A stretch of 20,655 nt of DNA from Fimenecus sp963624605 (lineage in GTDB: Bacteria > Bacillota > Clostridia > Oscillospirales > Acutalibacteraceae), in assembly GCA_963624605.1 (NCBI GenBank), contig CAVFQD010000034.1:1-20655 (forward strand), written 5' to 3'. Below the pieces are notes generated by a model. That model ran no database searches and was not told where the DNA came from. It saw only the letters and a list, made by a program, of their open reading frames with translations. The position numbers were made by a program, and so were the translations under genes. Shown in pieces: positions 15,454-20,655 of this stretch (positions are counted from its first letter, which is position 1; every line of letters starts with the position of its first letter).

Positions 15454-15966
15454 TTATTTGATGTACTTTTTAAGCGAGGTCTTTTCGACCGCAATCAAAA
15501 GAGGAATACCTGCCGCATAGCATACAACAAGCTCTCCGAGGCCTATCCAAAGCGCCTGTATCAGGTAGCCGTAAAGCGTGAAGCCCTCCGGAAGAAAGGC
15601 TGTTATCTCGGCTCCGACAATAATTGCGTTTGTGATGACGGGAAACAGCGGTGCGAGCACGGATATGCCCTTGACTTTGACATTTCTTGTCTTATATGAC
15701 AGGAATGCGGCGACAAGCGTCGCAAGCGTTCCGCAGACAATATCGACAGCACCGTAGGGACTGCCGAGGTTTGCCAAAAAGCAACCTATCGTAAGCCCCG
15801 GGATTGCGGCGGGAGTCAGCGCGGCAAGCACCGTAAGAGCCTCCGAAAAGCGGAACTGTACGGCTCCGTAAGCGAGCCCGACGGACGACGCGACATAGGT
15901 CAAAGCGGCATAGAGCGCGGCGATTACCGCACCCGAAACGAGTGAGTAAACCTTTTTGTTTTTCAT
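15454..15966 (-). CDS. queT: QueT-family queuosine-precursor transporter
   Basis: The 170-residue integral membrane protein resembles the QueT family (ECF-type S component proposed to import the queuosine precursor preQ1). Visible features: several hydrophobic segments, the conserved stretch GAVQFRFSEALTVLA, and GCFLANLGSPYGAVDIVCGTLATL. Start ATG 15966 is 8 bases after AAGGAG; TTG 15972 is too close. It needs shared ECF energising subunits encoded elsewhere. The leader can form a structure that hides the ribosome site (next entry), consistent with preQ1 control. The family is confident from pattern; substrate is from family knowledge and context. Confidence 0.85.
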   Translation of the reverse strand: MKNKKVYSLVSGAVIAALYAALTYVASSVGLAYGAVQFRFSEALTVLAALTPAAIPGLTIGCFLANLGSPYGAVDIVCGTLATLVAAFLSYKTRNVKVKGISVLAPLFPVITNAIIVGAEITAFLPEGFTLYGYLIQALWIGLGELVVCYAAGIPLLIAVEKTSLKKYIK

Positions 15967-16047
15967 ATTCAATTCTCCTTAGTTTTGATTGACACAAGGT
16001 GTCGGTCAGGATGGTTACGAACTGACCGCCCCGTTCGGAGCATTGAA
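15967..16047 (-). promoter_or_regulatory. Structured leader of queT, candidate preQ1 riboswitch
   Basis: The minus-strand leader contains a hairpin GGTCAG/CTGACC (16004-16009, 16022-16027) with a 12-base loop including TAACC; an extra hairpin GACAC-CTT-GTGTC (15991-16003); and an A-rich tail AAAACTAAGGAG that carries the ribosome site (15975-15980). The loop and tail resemble the preQ1-I aptamer, but the extra hairpin is not normal there. preQ1-III riboswitches are known from Ruminococcaceae queT leaders and are an alternative. The 5' end also pairs with the ribosome site (see findings). No Rfam search could be run. Confidence 0.6.
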
Positions 16048-16076
16048 ATGATACATTATATCCCCTGTTTTGTCAA
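16048..16076 (-). promoter_or_regulatory. Promoter of queT
   Basis: On the minus strand TTGACA (16076-16071) and TATCAT (16053-16048) are 17 bp apart. A perfect TATAAT (16060-16055) sits just upstream but is only 10 bp from the -35, so the first pair is the better choice. The transcript should start near 16041. Confidence 0.7.
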
Positions 16077-16122
16077 GGGGCTAAAAATACGAGAATAAAC
16101 AGATATTTTTTTGCAAAGATTA

Positions 16123-16151
16123 TTGACTTTATCGTGCTAAAGTGCTAACAT
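16123..16151 (+). promoter_or_regulatory. Promoter of the his operon
   Basis: TTGACT (16123-16128) and TAACAT (16146-16151) are 17 bp apart, 31 bp upstream of the yerC start. The -10 lies in the middle of the operator described next. Confidence 0.75.
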
Positions 16152-16167
16152 ATTAGTACGATAGCAC
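16134..16167. promoter_or_regulatory. TrpR-like operator: four symmetrical half-sites over the -10
   Basis: GTGCTAA (16134-16140) and GTGCTAA (16142-16148) face TTAGTAC (16153-16159) and ATAGCAC (16161-16167). The two pairs are mirror-symmetric about 16150/16151, and neighbouring half-sites are 8 bp apart. The half-sites resemble those of the E. coli trp operator (CTAGTAC). A protein bound here would cover the -10 and block transcription. Confidence 0.7.
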
Positions 16168-16182
16168 AAAGGAGATAGAACA

Positions 16183-16479
16183 ATGGCAGATTTCAGGACC
16201 GAGGCGACGGACCGCCTTTTCAAAACTTTCTTAAATCTTGAAAGCCTTGACGACTGTTATAAATACTTCGACGACTTATGTACGAAAAAGGAAATTACCG
16301 ATATGGCGCAGCGCCTTGAAACCGCAATAATGCTTGAAAAGGGAGCGAATTACCTTACCATTTCAAAGGAAGTGGGCATAAGCACCGCCACGATAGGCAG
16401 GGTAAGCAATTGCCTGCGCTACGGCTCGGGCGGATACGAGAGCGCAATAAGGAAGCTTGAGGAGAGTGAAAAAGAATGA
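16183..16479 (+). CDS. yerC: TrpR-like regulator (YerC/YecD family), likely repressor of its own his operon
   Basis: This 98-residue protein belongs to the TrpR-related YerC/YecD family. It has helices at the start (RLFKTFLNLESLDDCYKYF), then LTKKEITDMAQRLETA-like repressor core, and an HTH GANYLTISKEVGISTATIGRVSNCL with the reading helix around STATIGR. The end YGSGGYESAIRKL also matches the family. It heads the operon and overlaps hisZ by 4 bases (ATGA). AAAGGAG lies 9 bases before ATG. A TrpR-like operator covers the operon promoter, and TrpR-family regulators of histidine genes (sometimes named HisR) have been predicted in Firmicutes by comparative genomics, as I recall. So histidine control is the best inference; the ligand is not shown. 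Confidence 0.9.
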   Translation: MADFRTEATDRLFKTFLNLESLDDCYKYFDDLCTKKEITDMAQRLETAIMLEKGANYLTISKEVGISTATIGRVSNCLRYGSGGYESAIRKLEESEKE

Positions 16480-17600
16480 TAATCGATACCGACAACCTCA
16501 AATATGACGAACGGGCGGTGTTCCTTCTTCGCTCGCTCTACTCAAAATACGGCTACAAGCAATACAAAATGCGTAAGTTTGAGGAATACGACCTCTATGT
16601 CCGCAACAAGGATTTCCTTATTTCCGACAGCGTTATAACCTTTACCGACACCAACGGCAAGCTTATGGCGTTAAAGCCCGATGTTACCCTGTCGATAGTC
16701 AAGAATACAAAGGACTCGGAGGGTTCGGTTCAGAAAGTTTATTACGACGAAAATGTTTACAGGGTGTCCAAGGGTACTCATTCATATAAGGAAATCAAGC
16801 AGGCGGGTCTTGAATGTATCGGAGACATTGATTCCTACTGCGTGTGCGAGGTGCTGAGCCTTGCCGTAAAGAGCCTTATGACGATAAGTGAAAACTGCGT
16901 TGTCGATGTTTCCGACCTTGCGATACTTTTTGCCGTTTACGATTATATCGATCTTTCTTACGAGGCAAGGAAAAAGATGACCTCGCTCATCTCCGACAAA
17001 AACACTCACGAGATGAAGCGGCTTTGTGCGGATATGTCCGTTTCAGCCGAGAACACGGCGCTTTTGGAGGAGCTTATCTCCTACAACGGCACTCCGGACG
17101 AGGTTTTGCCGAGGCTTAAAATTATGGCAGACAAAACAGGTGCGCAGGCTGAATTTGCGGAATTTGAAAGCGTTGTTTCCTCGCTTGACAAAGAGCTTCA
17201 GAGCAAGCTTCGCATAGATTTCTCTGTAGTGAGCGATATAAACTATTATAACGGTATAGTTTTCAAGGGCTTTATCGACAAAATTCCAGACAGTGTGCTT
17301 ACGGGCGGCAGATACGACTCGCTTATGCAGAGTATGTCGAGGAAATCAAAGGCGATAGGCTTTGCCGTGTATATAGATATGCTTGAACGCTTTAATGCAA
17401 AGGAACAGAAATTTGACTATGACGCGGTTTTGCTTTATTCGGAAAAGGACGGCATTGCGGCGGTAAAGGATGCGGCGCAGAGCCTGAGAAATGAGTACGG
17501 CTGTGTGTTTACGGCAAAAAAGCTTCCCGAAAAGGCAACCTACGGTAAGCTTTTCGAGCTTCGGAACGGAGAGGTGAATTTAATTGAAAACAATGCTTAA
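16476..17600 (+). CDS. hisZ: ATP phosphoribosyltransferase regulatory subunit
   Basis: The 374-residue protein is a histidyl-tRNA synthetase-like subunit without tRNA-charging function that binds short HisG and gives histidine feedback control. Class II synthetase-like features are visible: MALKPDVTLSIVK near residue 65, the YDENVYRVSKGTHSYKEIKQAGLECIG segment (motif 2-like), and YYNGIVFKGFIDKIPDSVLTGGRYDSL towards the end. It overlaps yerC by 4 bases and hisG by 17. Presence of HisZ agrees with the short form of HisG next to it. Confidence 0.93.
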   Translation: MIIDTDNLKYDERAVFLLRSLYSKYGYKQYKMRKFEEYDLYVRNKDFLISDSVITFTDTNGKLMALKPDVTLSIVKNTKDSEGSVQKVYYDENVYRVSKGTHSYKEIKQAGLECIGDIDSYCVCEVLSLAVKSLMTISENCVVDVSDLAILFAVYDYIDLSYEARKKMTSLISDKNTHEMKRLCADMSVSAENTALLEELISYNGTPDEVLPRLKIMADKTGAQAEFAEFESVVSSLDKELQSKLRIDFSVVSDINYYNGIVFKGFIDKIPDSVLTGGRYDSLMQSMSRKSKAIGFAVYIDMLERFNAKEQKFDYDAVLLYSEKDGIAAVKDAAQSLRNEYGCVFTAKKLPEKATYGKLFELRNGEVNLIENNA

Positions 17601-18225
17601 TGTTGCTCTCCCCAAGGGCAGGCTCGGCGAAAAGGTTTATTCGATGTTTGAAAAGGCAGGCTTCCCATGCCCGTCCATAAGAGAGGTAAACCGAAAGCTC
17701 ATATTTGAAAACGAAGAGGCAGGCGTTCGCTACTTTTGGGTAAAGCCGTCGGATGTTGCGATATATGTCGAACGTGGCGCCGCTGACATAGGCGTTGCGG
17801 GCAAGGATATTCTGCTTGAATACGAGCCCGATATTTACGAGCTGCTCGACCTCGATATAGGCAAGTGCAGAATGGCTGTCGCCGCACCCAAGGGCTTCCG
17901 TGACGATGTCCGCAAGACGCTCAGGGTTGCGACAAAATTTTCAAACATAGCGCAGAATTATTACGCCTCGCTCGGCAGGGACATTGACATAATACATCTT
18001 AACGGTTCAATCGAGATAGCGCCGATTTTGGGGCTTTCCGATGTTATAGTCGATATTGTCGAAACGGGCACGACGCTCAAAGAAAACAACCTTGAGGTCG
18101 TTGAAACGGTCGTTCCGATTTCGGCAAGGCTTATAGCAAACAAGACGGGCTACAAGTTCAAGACGGCTCAGATTGAAAGGGTAACAAATTGTTTGAAACA
18201 ACAGGTGGAATGTAAAAATGATTAA
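17584..18225 (+). CDS. hisG: ATP phosphoribosyltransferase, short form (TTG start)
   Basis: The 213-residue catalytic subunit carries out the first step of histidine synthesis, ATP plus PRPP to phosphoribosyl-ATP. Seen: NVALPKGRLGEKVYSMFEKAG at the N-terminus, GAADIGVAGKDIL, and the PRPP loop DIVETGTTLKENNL. It lacks the C-terminal ACT-like regulatory domain of long HisG, so it needs HisZ, the gene before it. TTG at 17584 lies 9 bases after GAGG; the in-frame ATG at 17593 would be 18 bases away, so TTG is preferred. It overlaps hisD by 8 bases. Confidence 0.95.
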   Translation: MKTMLNVALPKGRLGEKVYSMFEKAGFPCPSIREVNRKLIFENEEAGVRYFWVKPSDVAIYVERGAADIGVAGKDILLEYEPDIYELLDLDIGKCRMAVAAPKGFRDDVRKTLRVATKFSNIAQNYYASLGRDIDIIHLNGSIEIAPILGLSDVIVDIVETGTTLKENNLEVVETVVPISARLIANKTGYKFKTAQIERVTNCLKQQVECKND

Positions 18226-19498
18226 AATAATTAAATACGGCGAAGTGCCTAACAGTGAAATTTTTGCCCGTTCCGTTCCGAAAACCGATGTTGCGGGTAC
18301 GGTTGCGGAAATCATAAAAAATGTAAGGGAAAACGGCGACAAGGCGCTTTTTGAATACTGCGAAAAGTTTGATAAGGCGCAGCTTTCGTCTCTTGCGGTA
18401 ACAAAAGAGGAAATCGACGAGGCATTGAGCCTTGTGGAGCCCGAATTTATGGAAATCCTCGAAAAGGCCGCAAGGAACATAAGAAAATTCCACTCCCGTC
18501 AGGTTCGCAACAGCTTTATAATAAACGACGAGGACGGAATTGTAATCGGTCAGAAAATTATCCCCGTTGACAGGGCGGGACTTTATGTCCCCGGCGGCAC
18601 TGCGGCTTATCCGTCAACGGTTCTTATGGACGCCATTCCCGCAAAGATAGCGGGCTGCCGTGAGGTCGTTATGGTAACGCCCCCGACAAAGGACGGCAAG
18701 GTAAACCCCGTTATACTTGCGGCGGCATATGTTGCGGGTATCGACCGTATTTTCAAAGTCGGCGGAGCACAGGCTATTGCGGCTTTGGCATACGGCACGG
18801 AGAGTATCCCGAAGGTTGACAAAATCGTGGGACCGGGCAACGCCTTTGTCGCAGAGGCTAAAAAGCAGGTTTTCGGCGTTGTTTCGATAGATATGATAGC
18901 AGGTCCGAGCGAAATACTGATAGTTGCGGACGGCAAGTCAAACCCCGCGTATGTTGCGGCTGATTTGCTCTCACAGGCGGAGCACGACAAGATGGCAAGC
19001 GCAGTGCTCGTTACCGACAGCGCAGAGCTTGCGAAAAATGTCAGTGCGGAGCTTGAAAAGCAAATTCCGTTGCTTGAACGCCGTGAAATCGCAAGGGAGT
19101 CCGTTGATGTAAACGGCAAGATAATTGTTGCCGACACGCTTGACGCCGCAATAGAAATCGCAAACGAAATCGCACCCGAGCATTTAGAATTGTGCGTTGA
19201 CAACCCGTTTGACAAGCTGGACAGCATACGCCACGCAGGCTCGATATTTATGGGCAGGAATTGCCCCGAGGCACTCGGAGATTATTTTGCGGGTCCGAAC
19301 CACACCCTGCCGACAAGCGGAACGGCAAAGTTTTCAAGTCCGCTCTCGGTTGACGATTTCATAAAGAAAACGCAATACACATATTACACAAAGGACGCAC
19401 TTAAAAGAGTTGCTTTTGATGTTGCGGCTTTTGCGAAAAAAGAGGGCTTGACGGCGCACGCAAAGAGTGCGGTTATCCGTGTGGAGGACGAGCAGTGA
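18218..19498 (+). CDS. hisD: Histidinol dehydrogenase
   Basis: The 426-residue enzyme performs the last two oxidations of histidine synthesis (histidinol to histidine, NAD-dependent, zinc). The family's signature blocks are seen: VPGGTAAYPSTVLMDAIPAKIAG, GGAQAIAALAYGTESIP, KIVGPGNAFVAEAKKQVFG, GPSEILI, LLSQAEHDKMA (metal ligands Gln and His), APEHLEL (general base region) and DYFAGPNHTLPT (metal ligand). It starts inside hisG by an 8-base overlap with GG-rich bases upstream, and its stop overlaps hisC's GTG by 4 bases. The length is typical. Confidence 0.97.
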   Translation: MIKIIKYGEVPNSEIFARSVPKTDVAGTVAEIIKNVRENGDKALFEYCEKFDKAQLSSLAVTKEEIDEALSLVEPEFMEILEKAARNIRKFHSRQVRNSFIINDEDGIVIGQKIIPVDRAGLYVPGGTAAYPSTVLMDAIPAKIAGCREVVMVTPPTKDGKVNPVILAAAYVAGIDRIFKVGGAQAIAALAYGTESIPKVDKIVGPGNAFVAEAKKQVFGVVSIDMIAGPSEILIVADGKSNPAYVAADLLSQAEHDKMASAVLVTDSAELAKNVSAELEKQIPLLERREIARESVDVNGKIIVADTLDAAIEIANEIAPEHLELCVDNPFDKLDSIRHAGSIFMGRNCPEALGDYFAGPNHTLPTSGTAKFSSPLSVDDFIKKTQYTYYTKDALKRVAFDVAAFAKKEGLTAHAKSAVIRVEDEQ

Positions 19499-20550
19499 GC
19501 AGATATTTTTCACAAAAATTCAAATCTCTTGTGCCATACACCCCCGGCGAACAGCCCAAAGAGATGAAATACATAAAGCTTAATACCAACGAGTCGCCGT
19601 TTCCGCCGAGTGAAAAGGCAATGAAAAAAACTGCCGAAGCGGTTAAAAACCTCCGGCTTTACTGCGACCCCGAATGCCGTGAGCTTGTAAAAAAGGCAAG
19701 CGAGGTTTTCTCGGTAGGCACGGACGAAATACTTTTCACAAACGGCTCGGACGAAATTCTCAATTTCGCCTTTTCGGCTTTTTGCGACGAGACGCACCCT
19801 GCGGTTTTCCCCGACATAACCTACGGATTTTATTCCGTATTTGCCGAGATAAACCGTGTGCCGTACGAGGAAATCCCCTTAAAGGATGATTTCACAATTT
19901 CGGTTGACGACTATGTGGGAATAAACAAGACGATTTTTATACCCAATCCCAACGCACCGACGGGTATCGCTTTGAGCCTTGACGAGATTGAAAAAATCGT
20001 TTTCTCAAACCCTGATTCGGTCGTCGTGATAGACGAAGCTTATGTTGACTTCGGCACCGAAAGTGCTGTGAGTCTAATACACAAATACGGCAATTTGCTC
20101 GTCACACAGACCTTTTCAAAATCACGGTCTCTTGCGGGCGGGCGGCTCGGCTTCGGCATTGCCTGCAAGGAGCTTATCGCCGACCTCAACACAATCAAAT
20201 ATTCCACCAACCCCTACAATGTAAATTCCCTCACGCAGGCGGCAGGAATAGGCGTTCTGGACGATGAGAAATACACGAAAAGCAACTGTAAAACGATAAT
20301 CGAAAACAGAGAATATCTGACAAAGAAGCTTAAAAATATTGGCTTTTGCGTTCTGCCGTCAAAGGCGAATTTTGTGTTCGCAAAGCATGAAAAAATAAGC
20401 GGACAGGCTCTGTATGAGGGGCTCAAAAGCAAGGGCGTGCTTGTAAGACATTTTGACAGTGAAAGGCTTAAAGACTATAACCGTATCACGGTCGGAACAA
20501 AAGAGCAGATAGATATACTCACACAAAAAATTGCGGAGGAATTAGCGTGA
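19495..20550 (+). CDS. hisC: Histidinol-phosphate aminotransferase (GTG start)
   Basis: The 351-residue PLP enzyme converts imidazole-acetol phosphate to histidinol phosphate. The class I/II aminotransferase pattern is complete: LNTNESPFPP, FTNGSDEIL, NPNAPTG (151-157), VVIDEAYVDF (D180, Y183), and SKSRSLAGGRLGF with the PLP lysine K209. GTG at 19495 lies 7 bases after GGAGG and overlaps the hisD stop in a GTGA pattern, consistent with coupled translation. The last codons and stop lie in the left arm of a 10-bp palindrome (20541-20564). Confidence 0.96.
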   Translation: MSRYFSQKFKSLVPYTPGEQPKEMKYIKLNTNESPFPPSEKAMKKTAEAVKNLRLYCDPECRELVKKASEVFSVGTDEILFTNGSDEILNFAFSAFCDETHPAVFPDITYGFYSVFAEINRVPYEEIPLKDDFTISVDDYVGINKTIFIPNPNAPTGIALSLDEIEKIVFSNPDSVVVIDEAYVDFGTESAVSLIHKYGNLLVTQTFSKSRSLAGGRLGFGIACKELIADLNTIKYSTNPYNVNSLTQAAGIGVLDDEKYTKSNCKTIIENREYLTKKLKNIGFCVLPSKANFVFAKHEKISGQALYEGLKSKGVLVRHFDSERLKDYNRITVGTKEQIDILTQKIAEELA

Positions 20551-20564
20551 AAAATCACGCTAAT
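20541..20564. repeat. Perfect 10-bp palindrome across the hisC stop codon
   Basis: ATTAGCGTGA (20541-20550) faces TCACGCTAAT (20555-20564) around an AAAA loop. No clear T-run follows, so it is a weak terminator candidate at best. Confidence 0.85.
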
Positions 20565-20655
20565 CATAATTATATTGCCCTCAAAATTTGCCTTTGGCAG
20601 AATTTTGAGATGGCAGAAATCACCATCACGCCTGTTCAGGCAACGCAGGTTAAAT
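20547..20655 (+). CDS. Possible next gene, truncated by the window end (unrecognised)
   Basis: GTG at 20547 overlaps the hisC stop by 4 bases and lies 7 bases after GGAGG (20535-20539), just like the hisD-hisC junction. The frame stays open for 36 codons to the window edge and begins VKNHANHNYIAL. An in-frame ATG at 20610 would begin MAEITITPVQ. It matches no his gene start I know (hisB was expected). The first 60 bases are palindromic, so it may be a repeat or an insertion and not a gene. Confidence 0.3.
   Translation, partial: MKNHANHNYIALKICLWQNFEMAEITITPVQATQVK
20580..20609. repeat. Second palindrome downstream of hisC
   Basis: CTCAAAATT (20580-20588) faces AATTTTGAG (20601-20609), with an inner TGCC-TTT-GGCA stem and one bulged base: about 13 pairs in all. 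A third small hairpin, GCCT-GTTC-AGGC, follows at 20630-20641. Confidence 0.75.

Noticed and set aside
16055..16060. Perfect TATAAT in the queT promoter region as the -10
   Set aside because: It is only 10 bp from TTGACA and has no other -35 at the right distance; TATCAT at 17 bp is preferred.
1..20655. CRISPR arrays, insertion sequences, rRNA genes
   Set aside because: I saw no regularly spaced direct repeats, no transposase frames and no rRNA-like stretches in the window.

Overview
The window looks like a chromosome segment of a low-to-mid GC Gram-positive anaerobe of the class Clostridia, most likely the Ruminococcaceae/Oscillospiraceae group. The clues are a GlgC plus GlgD pair, a TrpR-like YerC protein heading a his operon that uses the short HisG plus HisZ, strong AGGAGG-type ribosome sites, and a QueT gene with a structured leader. 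The assignment is by gene content and style only; no search was run.

Left edge (1-540): the last 76 codons of an AT-rich tyrosine integrase run rightwards into two minus-strand tRNA genes, Glu(UUC) and elongator Met(CAU). The tRNAs have a near-ideal promoter (TTGACA-17-TATAAT) and a hairpin/T-run terminator that abuts the integrase stop codon. The integrase belongs to an element lying mostly outside the window.

Region 704-6832: a compact plus-strand set of phage head genes in canonical order: small terminase, large terminase, portal, prohead protease with a probable nested scaffold, HK97-fold major capsid, and three small connector/neck/tail-completion candidates. All frames are open and key catalytic motifs are present. 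The set ends in a terminator, with no tail, lysis, replication, repressor or integrase genes before the host metabolic genes begin. It is either a prophage remnant with surprisingly intact genes or a capsid-forming satellite or domesticated capsid cassette. This is the most interesting object in the window.

Region 6918-13259: a glycogen synthesis operon, glgB-glgC-glgD-(zinc-ribbon membrane protein)-glgA, with an upstream promoter and a 19-bp-stem terminator shared with the convergent gene. GlgC/GlgD make ADP-glucose, GlgA extends the glucan and GlgB branches it. The 164-residue protein between glgD and glgA is not a known glycogen enzyme.

Region 13274-16076 (minus strand): an OmpR-type response regulator and its histidine kinase (translationally coupled), preceded by a QueT-type queuosine-precursor transporter. 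The queT leader can form a structure that hides its ribosome site, consistent with a preQ1 riboswitch. The regulator's promoter sits inside the hairpin that follows queT.

Region 16123-20655: a his operon, yerC-hisZ-hisG-hisD-hisC, with almost every gene overlapping the next. A symmetrical array of four TrpR-like half-sites covers the -10 region of its promoter, suggesting that the first gene is the repressor of its own operon. After hisC come two strong palindromes and an ORF that runs off the end of the window.
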